Origin: Stagnihabitans lacustris
GTDB lineage: Bacteria > Pseudomonadota > Alphaproteobacteria > Rhodobacterales > Rhodobacteraceae
Assembly: GCF_025950525.1 (NCBI RefSeq)
Contig: NZ_JAPDGS010000004.1
Coordinates: forward strand, 1-64,000
Reading direction: 5' to 3'
Length of the DNA stretch: 64,000 nt
The position numbers were made by a program, and so were the translations under genes. Positions 1-8,056 of the stretch are shown piece by piece. A model generated the notes under the pieces. That model saw nothing but the letters and a program-made list of their open reading frames with translations. It was not told where the DNA came from and searched no databases. Position 1 is the stretch's first letter. The number at the start of each line of letters is the position of its first letter.

Positions 1-67
1 GCGCCAGGGATCGAACCTGGGAATGTCGGTACCAAAAACCGATGCCTTACCGCTTGGCGACGCCCCA
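1..67 (-). tRNA. tRNA-Gln (TTG), partial at window edge
   Basis: The minus strand gives the 5' part of a glutamine tRNA whose 5' end is at position 67. The anticodon loop TTTTGGT places TTG at positions 34-36, so it reads CAA. The sequence is identical to the complete copy at 207-281 over all 67 visible bases. The 3' acceptor strand and CCA lie outside the window. Confidence 0.93.
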
Positions 68-206
68 ACCGTGCGGCTGTCTTAGGCAATCGTGTCGCCG
101 ATGTAAAGCGGTCAGGGGCCAGAAAGTTGTGGTCGAAATCTGATGGCAAGACCACATGGCAAAGGCCCGGGGTCCGGTGTGCATCCATTTGATATTGCGG
201 GAAGAT

Positions 207-281
207 TGGCTGGGGCGCCAGGGATCGAACCTGGGAATGTCGGTACCAAAAACCGATGCCTTACCGCTTGGCGACGCCCCA
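207..281 (-). tRNA. tRNA-Gln (TTG)
   Basis: Complete 75-nt glutamine tRNA on the minus strand. The acceptor stem TGGGGCG pairs with CGCCCCA, the discriminator is G and the 3' CCA is encoded. The anticodon stem TCGGT/ACCGA encloses loop TTTTGGT, with anticodon TTG. It is the second of two copies 214 bp apart. About 11 bases beyond the 5' end (leader side) are also shared with the first copy, which suggests a recent local duplication. Confidence 0.96.
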
Positions 282-419
282 ACCGTGCGGCGGTATTTAC
301 CCAAAGCCTTTGTCCCCCGCAAGGGGTAGGGCGCGAAAACTGTAACGATTTTCCTTACCCTTTATGCAATGGTTGCCCAAAGGATTGCCCCGCGCCCCCG
401 GGCGGCATAACAGAGGCCC

Positions 420-1622
420 ATGAAAACGTATGATGCAATCATCCTTGGGGCCGGTGCGGCGGGCCTGATGGCCGCCATCGAGGCCGGCCGGCGCGGGCGT
501 CGCGTGTTGGTCATCGACCACGCCAAGGCCGCGGGCGAGAAAATCCGCATCTCGGGCGGCGGGCGCTGCAATTTCACCAATATGACGGTGTCGGCGGACC
601 GATTCCTGTCCAGGAACCCGCGATTCGCGCTTTCGGCGCTAAAGCGGTTTGGGCCGGCGGATTTCATCGAAAGGGTCGATGCAGCGGGAATCACCTGGCA
701 TGAAAAGGCGCTGGGGCAGCTGTTCTGCGACGGGTCGGCCAAGCAGATCGTCGACCTTTTGCTGCGCGACCTGGCCAAGGCGGGGGGCGAGCTGTGGCTT
801 GACTGCGCGGTCGGCGAAGTGCGGGGGGGCGAAGTGCGGGGGGGCGAGGTGCGGGAGGGCTTCACCGTCTCGACCGCGCGGGGCGATGTCAGCGCGCCGG
901 CCCTGGTCGTGGCCACGGGCGGCAAGTCGATCCCGAAGATGGGGGCGACCTCTTTCGGCTATAAGCTCGCCGAGGCCTTTGGCCTGCCCGTCACCGAGAC
1001 GCGGCCGGCGCTTGTGCCGCTGACCTTTGCCACGCAAGAGCTGGAGTGGATGGCGCCCTTGTCGGGTGTCTCCTTGCCGGTGGTGGCGCGGGCCGAGGGC
1101 GGTCCGGCCTTCCCCGAGGCGCTTTTGTTCACCCATCGCGGGCTGTCGGGGCCGTCGGTGCTGCAGATCTCCAGCTTTTGGCGTGAGGGGCAGGGGGTGC
1201 GGTTCGACCTTTTGCCCGGCGTCGATGTGGCGGGTCATCTGCGGACGATGCGCGGGACGCAGGGCCGTCAGGGTCTGGCTGCGGCGCTGACGCCCTTGAT
1301 GCCGGAACGGCTGGCGCGGCACATGGCGGGGCTTCTGGCACCCGATGCCGCGCTGTCGACCATGTCGAACGCGGCGGTCGAGGGGCTGGCGCAAAGCTTG
1401 CATGGCTGGCGCCTGACCCCGGTCGGCTCTGAGGGCTACCGGACGGCGGAAGTCACCCTGGGCGGCGTCGATACCGCGGCATTGGACGCCCGCACGATGG
1501 AGGCAAAGGGCGTGCCGGGCCTGTATTTCGTGGGCGAGGTGGTGGATGTGACCGGCTGGCTGGGCGGCTATAACTTCCAATGGGCCTGGTCTTCGGGCTG
1601 GGCTGCGGGGCAGGTCATCTAG
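420..1622 (+). CDS. YhiN/BaiN (HI0933)-family FAD-dependent flavoprotein
   Basis: A 400-residue NAD(P)/FAD-dependent oxidoreductase of the HI0933/YhiN/BaiN family. The N-terminus carries the Rossmann dinucleotide motif GAGAAGLMAA (about residues 11-20), followed by the family hallmark ISGGGRCNFTN near residue 45. The C-terminal FAD-contacting block contains GLYFVGEVVDVTGW and GGYNFQWAWSSG. Length is normal for the family. The substrate is not settled for most members, so no pathway is assigned. Around residues 133-147 a 15-bp unit is repeated three times (GGEVR repeats), probably a surface loop that expanded by slippage. The gene stands alone, facing the tRNAs upstream and convergent with the next gene across a shared hairpin. 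Confidence 0.9.
   Translation: MKTYDAIILGAGAAGLMAAIEAGRRGRRVLVIDHAKAAGEKIRISGGGRCNFTNMTVSADRFLSRNPRFALSALKRFGPADFIERVDAAGITWHEKALGQLFCDGSAKQIVDLLLRDLAKAGGELWLDCAVGEVRGGEVRGGEVREGFTVSTARGDVSAPALVVATGGKSIPKMGATSFGYKLAEAFGLPVTETRPALVPLTFATQELEWMAPLSGVSLPVVARAEGGPAFPEALLFTHRGLSGPSVLQISSFWREGQGVRFDLLPGVDVAGHLRTMRGTQGRQGLAAALTPLMPERLARHMAGLLAPDAALSTMSNAAVEGLAQSLHGWRLTPVGSEGYRTAEVTLGGVDTAALDARTMEAKGVPGLYFVGEVVDVTGWLGGYNFQWAWSSGWAAGQVI
816..860 (+). repeat. 15-bp in-frame tandem repeat, 3 copies
   Basis: Three consecutive 15-bp units, GAAGTGCGGGGGGGC twice and then GAGGTGCGGGAGGGC, encode GEVRG repeats inside the flavoprotein. The unit is a multiple of three, so copy-number change would leave the frame intact. 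Confidence 0.9.
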
Positions 1623-1642
1623 ACCGCCCTGCAAAGCCACAC

Positions 1643-1666
1643 TGACCCCGGGGGAAACCGGGGTCA
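1643..1666. terminator. Bidirectional hairpin between convergent genes
   Basis: Arms TGACCCCGG (1643-1651) and CCGGGGTCA (1658-1666) form a perfect 9-bp stem with a 6-base loop, 21 bases past the flavoprotein stop and just before the stop of the opposite-strand gene. There is no strong U-run, so termination by this hairpin alone is an inference. Confidence 0.65.
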
Positions 1667-1676
1667 GGAATCAGGA

Positions 1677-2240
1677 TCAGGCCTTGCGGCGCCGGGCCAG
1701 CACAAAGGCGCCAAGCCCCGCCACCATCAGGGGCGCCGTTGCGGGCAGGGGGACGGCGGGAACCGGCGTCGCGACCATACCCGCTTTGGCGTAGTGGATC
1801 GTATAGGTCTGATCCCAAAGGAAGAAATCATAGTTGGCCGATCCGGTGCCCGCATAAAGCTGGGCCACCGAAGTGAAACCACCGGGGCGGCTGATCGTCC
1901 AGTTGATCGCGGCCAGCTTGGCGCCAAAGTTCCAGACCGGGTTGAAACAGCCGCCCGCGGCGCAAAGGCTCATCATGCCCGGGGTGGTGTTGTTCGAAAA
2001 CCCGCTTTGGACAAAGGGGCTGCCCAGGGCGTCAAAGCCGAAGCCGTTGATCTTGTGCGTCCCGGCCGACAAAGAGGCCGCAATCGTGCCATCCGCGTTC
2101 AACGCCAAGACCAAACGGCTTGCCGCAGCCGCATCAAGCCCCGCATTGGTGTAAAGGAAGTCGCTCGTGACGGTATCGGCCGCCGCCGGAAGGCCCGCAA
2201 GCGCGAAAAGCGCTGCGAAAGCCGTGGTCTTGAAGGTCAT
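1677..2240 (-). CDS. VPLPA-CTERM sorting-signal protein, exported
   Basis: A 187-residue protein starting MTFKTTAFAALFALAG, a signal peptide with cleavage expected after AAA. The C-terminus has the sorting-signal layout: VPLPA, a hydrophobic segment (APLMVAGLGAFVLA) and a basic RRRKA end. This is the VPLPA-CTERM variant of PEP-CTERM signals, processed by exosortase-type enzymes. The body between is unrecognised; it contains a Cys pair (LCAAGGCF). The ATG at 2240 was chosen over an upstream ATG because it begins the signal peptide exactly. Two other proteins in this window carry the same tail. No exosortase is encoded here, so it must lie elsewhere if the signal is used. Confidence 0.82.
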   Translation of the reverse strand: MTFKTTAFAALFALAGLPAAADTVTSDFLYTNAGLDAAAASRLVLALNADGTIAASLSAGTHKINGFGFDALGSPFVQSGFSNNTTPGMMSLCAAGGCFNPVWNFGAKLAAINWTISRPGGFTSVAQLYAGTGSANYDFFLWDQTYTIHYAKAGMVATPVPAVPLPATAPLMVAGLGAFVLARRRKA

Positions 2241-2363
2241 GGGTCCTGTTCGCTTTGCCAGAGGCGGCCAAGGTTCGGCCGCACGGTAAACGCGGTGTAA
2301 ATTTCTGGCCGGGAAAGGCAAGCGGCATATTGGCTAACGATCCAATACGCCGCCTTTCCCTTG

Positions 2364-2384
2364 TTTGGCAAATATCCCGTAGGG
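2364..2384 (-). repeat. Reduced copy of the dispersed GGATATTT tail element
   Basis: Read on the minus strand, the sequence 18 bases past the kdsA stop runs TACGGGATATTTGCCAAA. This matches the tail module of the structured elements at 17.6, 30.8, 34.7, 35.8 and 44.9 kb, without their GC-rich hairpins. It sits downstream of kdsA on the same strand. Confidence 0.5.
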
Positions 2385-2402
2385 ACAGGCGCTTGCCCGC
2401 CC

Positions 2403-3233
2403 TTACAACCGCAGGGGATCGGCCTTGGCCAGGCGGTCGATGTCCATCAGCAGATGAACCAGCCGGGCCATGTCCTTCAGGTGGATCATGTTCGGCCCAT
2501 CCGAGGGCGCGTGGTCGGGGTCCTCATGTGTCTCGATGAAGACGCCCGCGATACCCAAGGCCACCGCCGCCCGCGCCATGGCGGGCGCAAAGCGCCGGTC
2601 GCCGCCGGAACTGCCGCCCTGACCGCCCGGCGCCTGCACCGAATGGGTCGCATCCATGATCACCGGATAGCCGGTCTGCGCCATGATCGGAAAGGACCGC
2701 ATATCGGCCACCAAAGCGTTATAGCCGAACGAGGCGCCACGTTCCGTCAACAAAATGCGCTCGTTCCCCGTGCTGGCAACTTTCGCCGCCACATTGGCCA
2801 TGTCCCAGGGCGCCAGGAACTGCCCCTTCTTGATGTTCACCACCGCGCCGGTCTGGCCCGCCACCAGCAAAAGATCGGTCTGGCGGCACAAAAAGGCCGG
2901 GATCTGGATGACGTCGACGACATGGGCCGCCTCGACCGCCTGGGCCGCGTCGTGAATGTCGGTCAGCACCGGCAGACCCGAGGCCCGCACCGTCTCCAGC
3001 ACCTGCAACCCCGCCTCAAGCCCCAGGCCGCGCTTGCCCGACAGCGAGGTCCGATTGGCCTTGTCGTAGCTTGCCTTGAAGACATATTGCGCCCCCGCAG
3101 CGGCGCAGGCCTCGGCCATGACCCCGGCGATCATCTGCGCATGGTCCAGGCTTTCCAACTGGCAGGGCCCGGCAATCACCAACAGCGGCCTGTCGTTTGA
3201 AACCGTCAGGCCGCCGATCTTCACGTCTTTCAT
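2403..3233 (-). CDS. kdsA: 3-deoxy-8-phosphooctulonate synthase (KDO-8-P synthase)
   Basis: A 276-residue class I DAHP/KDO-8-P synthase condensing phosphoenolpyruvate with arabinose 5-phosphate to KDO-8-P in the cytoplasm. Visible motifs include the strand-1 block IAGPCQLES (about residues 20-28), KASYDKANRTS and the C-terminal ETHEDPDHAPSDGPNM. The Cys in AGPC is the residue that marks the metal-dependent class (metal-independent enzymes have Asn), so this copy is inferred to need a divalent metal. The start ATG lies 3 bases after the kpsE stop, so the gene is the last of a kpsT-kpsE-kdsA operon. This suggests KDO supply for capsule linker or lipopolysaccharide. Confidence 0.95.
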   Translation of the reverse strand: MKDVKIGGLTVSNDRPLLVIAGPCQLESLDHAQMIAGVMAEACAAAGAQYVFKASYDKANRTSLSGKRGLGLEAGLQVLETVRASGLPVLTDIHDAAQAVEAAHVVDVIQIPAFLCRQTDLLLVAGQTGAVVNIKKGQFLAPWDMANVAAKVASTGNERILLTERGASFGYNALVADMRSFPIMAQTGYPVIMDATHSVQAPGGQGGSSGGDRRFAPAMARAAVALGIAGVFIETHEDPDHAPSDGPNMIHLKDMARLVHLLMDIDRLAKADPLRL

Positions 3234-3236
3234 GTC

Positions 3237-4940
3237 TTACCCCGAGACTTGCTCGCGCAGGATCGCGATCGTCATCGAGACCATGAGGTAAAGCCCGAGG
3301 AAGATCAACATCACGACGATCGTATCCTCGAAGGCCTTGGGATAAGAGGCCGTATCGGGCGCCACCGGTCGCACGGCCAGCTCCAGGTAGCGCGTCTTGC
3401 GCGCGGCCTCGATCCGTGAGGTTTCCATCGCGGTCGTGGCCTGGGCCAGCATCATCTGGCGCGTCGCAACCTCTGCCGTGGCCATGGCCAGGTCCGATTG
3501 CACGGTCGCCAGCGACGGCCCCGTCCCCTCGCCCTCGGTCAGGCCCGAACGCAGGCGGGCGATTTCGGATTCCAGCGTGGCGATGCGCGACTTGACGGGG
3601 GCCATGCGGGCCTGGTTCGGGCTGGCATTGGCCTCCATCTGGGCGATGGCCAGCCGTTCCTGGGTCAGCTGCGAATCCAGCGCGGCGATCTGGCTGGTGA
3701 CAAGGCCAGCCTCGATCTCGGAGGACAGGGTTTTGTATTTGGTCTGCAGGTCAACCAGGTGGCGTTGCGCGTCGTTCAGCTTGGCCGTGGCATCGGCAAA
3801 GGCCTCCTTGGCCGAGGTCTCTTGGTCGCCGCGCAACGTGGCCGAAAGTTGGTCCACCCGTTCCTCGGCATAGCCGATCAGCGCGGTCGAGAACTCTACC
3901 GCGGCCTGAGGCGAGGCGGCAGAGACCTCCATGTTGATCAGCCCTTCGGTCGGATCATAGCTGACGCGGACGAATTTGGTGTAAAGCGCATAGGCGGCCG
4001 AGTTGGTGGCGTCGCTTTCCAGCCTTTGCAGCGGATCGACCGACGGGTCCGAGAAATGCGCGCGAAAGCCCTTGTCCTGGTCCAGCCTTTGCATCGCATC
4101 ATTGGACTGCAGGAAGTTTTGCACCGCCACCGAATCTTGCGAGGTGGCAAAGGATGTCCCGGTGAACAGCCCGGCAAGGCTGGAGGTCGCCGAGGCCTGC
4201 TGGATCACGAATTTCGACGTGGCCGTATACATCGGCGTGGCCACGGCAAAGAAATACCAGCCTGCAATCAGCGTCGGCAAAAAGACAAAGACCGCCAGCT
4301 TGGCCCACAGCAAGGCAAAGCGGCGACGCCTGCGCGCCACCAGATCGGCCTGGATGCGGCGCACCTCGGCCAGGTGGCTGTCCTCGGCCTTGACCTCGGT
4401 CGAGGGCAGGGGCGCGGGTTTCATCGTCTGTGGCAGACGCTCGCCCTCGGGCGGGACGGTCAAAGCGCGCGAGCCTTCGGCGTCGCCCTCCACCAGCTCC
4501 AGCACGGCAGAGCGGCCAAAGGGGTCGATCCCCGCCTGACGCAACAGCCGCACCGCGTCGAAATCCGAGGTGGCGGGCAGGTTGTGCTTTTGCGCCATGC
4601 GCCGCGCGATGCGCAATTGGCGCCCGGTCAGCCCCTCTTTGCGGATGACGTCGATCTCTTCGCCGGGCATGGCATCGGGGTTCGAAACGGCGGCTTCGGT
4701 CTGCTTGGCCTCGGGCAAATAGCTTTGCGCGCCAAAGCCATCCTCGTCGGGGTCCGGGGCAAAGGCGTCATCGGGGATCTGCCCGCTCGCAGGGCGCAAA
4801 GCCGCCGGCGCCACCCTTTGGGGCACCACCCGGGGCGCCGCCGCTGCGGCGGGGGCGGGCGACACGGGCTGCAGCTCTGGGGCTGCGACCTCTGCCGGCG
4901 GGCTCAGGCGATAGCGTTCAACTTTGAGCTTCATAGTCAT
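3237..4940 (-). CDS. kpsE: Capsule polysaccharide export inner-membrane protein, KpsE/CtrB family
   Basis: A 567-residue polysaccharide co-polymerase-type protein that would link the inner-membrane ABC exporter to the outer-membrane channel. Residues 1-210 form a Pro/Ala-rich cytoplasmic region ending in a basic RRRRR patch. A membrane segment follows at about 211-232, then the family block YTATSKFVIQQ. A long periplasmic coiled coil occupies about 360-500, and a C-terminal membrane helix lies near 540-560. The N-terminal extension of roughly 200 residues is longer than in E. coli KpsE. The start overlaps the upstream ATPase gene by 23 bases; an alternative ATG two codons in (4934) is equally possible. 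kdsA follows after 3 bases. Confidence 0.88.
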   Translation of the reverse strand: MTMKLKVERYRLSPPAEVAAPELQPVSPAPAAAAAPRVVPQRVAPAALRPASGQIPDDAFAPDPDEDGFGAQSYLPEAKQTEAAVSNPDAMPGEEIDVIRKEGLTGRQLRIARRMAQKHNLPATSDFDAVRLLRQAGIDPFGRSAVLELVEGDAEGSRALTVPPEGERLPQTMKPAPLPSTEVKAEDSHLAEVRRIQADLVARRRRRFALLWAKLAVFVFLPTLIAGWYFFAVATPMYTATSKFVIQQASATSSLAGLFTGTSFATSQDSVAVQNFLQSNDAMQRLDQDKGFRAHFSDPSVDPLQRLESDATNSAAYALYTKFVRVSYDPTEGLINMEVSAASPQAAVEFSTALIGYAEERVDQLSATLRGDQETSAKEAFADATAKLNDAQRHLVDLQTKYKTLSSEIEAGLVTSQIAALDSQLTQERLAIAQMEANASPNQARMAPVKSRIATLESEIARLRSGLTEGEGTGPSLATVQSDLAMATAEVATRQMMLAQATTAMETSRIEAARKTRYLELAVRPVAPDTASYPKAFEDTIVVMLIFLGLYLMVSMTIAILREQVSG

Positions 4941-5577
4941 AAAGCTGTTTCGCCTCTTCGAGGGTTTCGAATTGATAGAGTTGGCCGGCCTTCAGCACCG
5001 CCGCGGATCGGCAGAACTTTTCCAGCGTCTTGGCCTGGTGGCTGACCACGATGACCGTGGCCTTTTGCAGCCGGTCGCGCAGGATTGCGCCCGCCTTTTT
5101 GTTGAATTCGACATCGGTGGAAGAGGGCATCCCCTCGTCAATCAGATAGATGTCGAAATCCAGCGCCAGCATCAGCGAGAAGTTGAAGCGCGACTTCATC
5201 CCCTGGCTATAGGTGCCGACGGGCATGTCGAAATAGGTGCCGATGTTGCACAGCCAGCGGCAGAAGGCCTCGATGTAATCGGGGTCCAGCCCATAGATCC
5301 GCGCGATATAGCGGCAGTTTTCCTTGGCGGTGTGTTTGGGCAACACGCCGCCCATGAAGCCCAGCGGAAAGGAAATGCGCGAGGTGCGGCGCACGATCCC
5401 TTCGTCGGGCTTTTCCAGACCGGCCATCATGTTGATCAGCGTGGTCTTTCCGGTGCCGTTGCGCGCCAGGATGCCCAGCGAATTGCCCAGGGTGACGCGA
5501 AAAGAGGCCCGGTCCAGGATGACCTTGCGCCCCTCCCGCGTCCAGAAACTCTTGCTGACATTCTCGAACTCGATCAT
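4918..5577 (-). CDS. kpsT: Capsule polysaccharide ABC exporter ATPase, KpsT family
   Basis: A 219-residue ABC ATPase of the capsular polysaccharide export family. The Walker A region reads GILARNGTGKTT (about residues 35-46), the signature is YSQGMKSR, and Walker B is IYLIDEG followed by a His-containing switch (VVSHQ). The first glycine of the Walker A GxxGxGK pattern is alanine here; the lysine and later glycines are kept. It is first in the kpsT-kpsE-kdsA operon. The membrane partner KpsM is not adjacent and not elsewhere in the window. Confidence 0.9.
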   Translation of the reverse strand: MIEFENVSKSFWTREGRKVILDRASFRVTLGNSLGILARNGTGKTTLINMMAGLEKPDEGIVRRTSRISFPLGFMGGVLPKHTAKENCRYIARIYGLDPDYIEAFCRWLCNIGTYFDMPVGTYSQGMKSRFNFSLMLALDFDIYLIDEGMPSSTDVEFNKKAGAILRDRLQKATVIVVSHQAKTLEKFCRSAAVLKAGQLYQFETLEEAKQLYDYEAQS

Positions 5578-5762
5578 GTCCCGGTCACGCCTTCTGTCAT
5601 TCCCCGCCTCGCCCCAAGGCTAGCGCATTATCCTTAACGCACCCTTTCCGCCAGAGGCCGAAAGCAAAGCGCCGATCTTGCCGTTCTGCGCTACAATACC
5701 CGGCAATCTGTCAGGAATAAGGCCCCAGCGGTAACAAACTGGTGCATCGGGGGGCCGGGCTG

Positions 5763-7010
5763 CTAGCGGTGCCGCCAAAGCCGGCCCAGCGACAGCGCCA
5801 GCGGCCCGAACAAAAGCGACATCGCCAGCCCCGCCCGCGCGCCCGAAGCCGCCCCTCCGCCGCCCAGACCCTGATCCAGCGCAAGCAGAGGCAGCGTCAG
5901 CCCCGGCGTCAGCAACAGCGCCACAAGGATCAGGTCGCGCCCCCGCATCCCCTGCGGCAGGCTGGCGCCCAGAAGGCCTATGGCCAGGACCGCGCCCGCC
6001 ACCAGCCCCACCGGCCGCAAGGCCAGCGCGCCCAAGGTGCGCGCGGTATCCGGCCCCAGCGCGCCAAAGTCGATGCCCCCCGCCGTCAGCCCGAACAGAA
6101 ACACCACCACGGGCAGCGCGGGCAGGATCAGCGACTCCAGCCGGTTCAGCGGGTCATGCAACAGCGCCTCGGCCTCGGCGAAAAGGCCAAGGCTGCGCGG
6201 GGCATGGGGGATCATCGGGATCATCGGCAACAGCGCCAACGCCGCAGGCAGGCCCGCCATCAAGACCGAGCCCCAGGTGATCAGCGCCGTGATCAGGATC
6301 GGCGTCAGGGCCTCGGAGCGGCGGTGCTGGCGCTGGCTGTCTTGGACCGCGTGATGGCCCCAGGTCGCGCGGTAGATCAGGGGCGCCAGGGCCGCGGGCA
6401 AAAGCCACAAGAGCTTGACCGCGCCCGCGAGGCGGTTGGCGCTGTCATAGACCTCGGGCGAGGGCAAAAGCGCCAAAAGCGCCGCCGTCAGCCGTTCAAG
6501 GGCGATGCCGCCGGCGGCGATCATGTCCAGCGCCACGGCGAGGAACAGCAACAGCGGCAGGGCGGGATGATCCTGGCCGAACAGGCGGCGGCCAAAGGTC
6601 CAGGCAAGGGCCAGATCGGCGCCAAGGCACAGGCTCCAGCCCTCGATCCCCGGCAGGTCGGAAAAGCCCATCTGCCCGGTGACCGTCCACAGCGCCAGGG
6701 GCAAAAGCAGGGCTCCGGCAAGGGTGGGGGCCAGCAGGCGGCGCGCGGCAGGGGCGGCCAGAAGGCCCCCCTCCAGGCGCAGGCTCTCGAAGAACTCTTT
6801 GCCAAGGACGAAGAGGAACAGCGCCATCAGCCCCTGGGTGATCAGGACCTGCGGCGTCAAAAGCGGCAGGAAGGGGCTGTCGGGCAGAAGCCGCGTCTCG
6901 ATCAGGTCGTAATACAGGTCGGGGCGCAGGTTGACGGCCAGGGTGGCCAGCGTGGCGCCGGCCAAAAGCGAAAGGGCAAGGCGGTCGAGATGGGGGGAGA
7001 CGCGATACAT
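5763..7010 (-). CDS. nhaA: NhaA-family Na+/H+ antiporter, divergent
   Basis: A 415-residue polytopic membrane protein with the NhaA layout: about 11-12 hydrophobic segments and the early blocks VLITQGLMALFLFVLGKEF and GADLALAWTFG. By alignment to E. coli NhaA, Asp133 is present (GADLA) and Asp164 appears kept in AVALDMIA. The preceding Asp163 position is Leu, and the Lys300 region reads RPVGL. This is a real departure from the usual Asp-Asp pair, so transport stoichiometry or ion may differ. The ATG at 7010 (MYRVSPHLDRL) was preferred to a longer upstream form that adds a Pro/Arg-rich, GC-repeat-derived leader. It lies downstream of and parallel to a repeat-rich gap. Confidence 0.75.
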   Translation of the reverse strand: MYRVSPHLDRLALSLLAGATLATLAVNLRPDLYYDLIETRLLPDSPFLPLLTPQVLITQGLMALFLFVLGKEFFESLRLEGGLLAAPAARRLLAPTLAGALLLPLALWTVTGQMGFSDLPGIEGWSLCLGADLALAWTFGRRLFGQDHPALPLLLFLAVALDMIAAGGIALERLTAALLALLPSPEVYDSANRLAGAVKLLWLLPAALAPLIYRATWGHHAVQDSQRQHRRSEALTPILITALITWGSVLMAGLPAALALLPMIPMIPHAPRSLGLFAEAEALLHDPLNRLESLILPALPVVVFLFGLTAGGIDFGALGPDTARTLGALALRPVGLVAGAVLAIGLLGASLPQGMRGRDLILVALLLTPGLTLPLLALDQGLGGGGAASGARAGLAMSLLFGPLALSLGRLWRHR

Positions 7011-7169
7011 GACGGCGGATGCTGCTTTGGGGGCCCTTGGCGGGCCTTCTGGTGGCCTGTGCGGGGCGGCCCGAGTCGGCCCAAGCGGACAATCCCGGCC
7101 CCAAGCGGCATCAGGAGGGGGAGAAGGGCGGGGTGTCAACGGGGGTTCGGGCTTGCGGTTGCCGGCGCG

Positions 7170-7329
7170 GGGGCAGGCGGGTGGTGTTTGGCGCGGGGAG
7201 GGCTGGACCTGGTCCGGGGAGTGGGGGGCAGGCGCGGGAACGAGGGGGCAGCCAGGTGGTTTCTGTCGTGGGGAGGGCTGGACCTGATCCGGGGGAGTGG
7301 GGGGCAGGCGGGGGAACGAGGGGGCTGCC
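7170..7329. repeat. GC-rich direct repeat, 75-bp period
   Basis: Two copies of a GC-rich unit at about 7182-7253 and 7257-7329 share GGGGAGGGCTGGACCTG, TCCGGGG and GGGGGGCAGGCG blocks. They are about 75 bp apart, and a fragment of a further copy precedes them. The stretch 7011-7406 has no convincing gene. Confidence 0.7.
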
Positions 7330-7349
7330 GCCCCCTCGTGCTCCCCTGC

Positions 7350-7376
7350 CCGGGGAAAGGCGGGGCCTTTCCCCGG
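7350..7376. terminator. Strong GC hairpin in non-coding gap
   Basis: Arms CCGGGGAAAGG (7350-7360) and CCTTTCCCCGG (7366-7376) make a perfect 11-bp stem with a 5-base loop. A smaller hairpin GGGGGC-TGCC-GCCCCC lies just before. It resembles the hairpins of the dispersed 3'-end element but lacks the GTGGATATTT tail. Its role (terminator for the small downstream gene on the minus strand or repeat remnant) is uncertain. Confidence 0.5.
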
Positions 7377-7406
7377 ACCCCTATCGGCGTGGCGCCGGGG
7401 GAAAGG

Positions 7407-7649
7407 TCAGGCGAAGAGGCGGAGAAGCGTCAGGGCCAGGCCCAGGATCAGGACATCAGCCAGCCAGAGGCTTGGGGCGGGCAAGGCGCGGGCAATGGCC
7501 TGGGCCCGGGCTGCGGTCGGGTTGCGCGAAAGGGGCGCAGGCCTTTGGCCGGCAATCGTCGAGGCGCGGGAGCTGCCTGCCCCCTGCGATCCGGGTGCCC
7601 GCAATGGGCGGTGCAAGGCGGTATTCGGGCGGCACGGGCGATGGGACAT
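7407..7649 (-). CDS. Small hypothetical protein with C-terminal membrane helix
   Basis: An 80-residue reading frame beginning MSHRPCRPNTALHRPL. It has an Arg/Pro/Ala-rich N-terminal part and ends in one hydrophobic segment, LWLADVLILGLALTLL (about residues 61-76), then RLFA. That gives a tail-anchored topology. I do not recognise a family. A GAGAG stretch lies about 10 bases before the ATG. The surrounding DNA is repeat-rich with biased composition, so this may not be a true gene; the sharply hydrophobic end is the main argument for it. Confidence 0.35.
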   Translation of the reverse strand: MSHRPCRPNTALHRPLRAPGSQGAGSSRASTIAGQRPAPLSRNPTAARAQAIARALPAPSLWLADVLILGLALTLLRLFA

Positions 7650-7747
7650 GAGCCTGACTCTCGCTGGAACAATCCGTTCAGACTGACAGGCGGGTGTGAA
7701 GACAAGGTTAACGTCTTCGGCTCCAAGTGTCCGGTCTAATTCCGGCG

Positions 7748-7788
7748 CCCCCCAACTCTGCCCCCCAACTCTGCGCCCCCAAATTCTG
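7748..7788. repeat. Short tandem repeat, CCCCCCAACTCTG-like, 3 copies
   Basis: Units of 13, 13 and 15 bp (CCCCCCAACTCTG twice, then CGCCCCCAAATTCTG) are followed by looser variants to about 7860. The region 7650-8056 is about 400 bp between the small ORF and the chemoreceptor-like gene. Apart from this repeat I see nothing convincing in it. Confidence 0.7.
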
Positions 7789-8056
7789 CCCCCCCGACGT
7801 TGCACCTGCGACTCTGCGCCCGCGACAGGGTTGCCCCAATCTGGTTGCCCCAAGCCTTGGGGCCCTGCGGTCTGTGGAAATGACCTGCATTGGTCCTTTG
7901 CACCGCGCCCGCGGTCAAATGCCCGACATGTTGTGCCGCAATCCATGCGGCTTCATTCCCCGGCAACCCGTCCAATTCCCCAAGGCCCCCCGCACGAGCA
8001 CGCCCGGCCAACCGACCGGATGGCCAACTGCAATGGGACCCCCTGCCATCCCCCCC

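Noticed and set aside
5742-7739. 665-codon plus-strand frame over the nhaA region
   Set aside because: Gln/Arg-rich in the first part and Gly-rich in the repeat region, with no domain; it is antisense to a clear membrane protein.
7748-7860. Pentapeptide-repeat protein on the minus strand
   Set aside because: The Gly/Glu/Leu pattern comes from a short DNA tandem repeat, is only about 15 residues long and lacks the A(D/N)LXX register.
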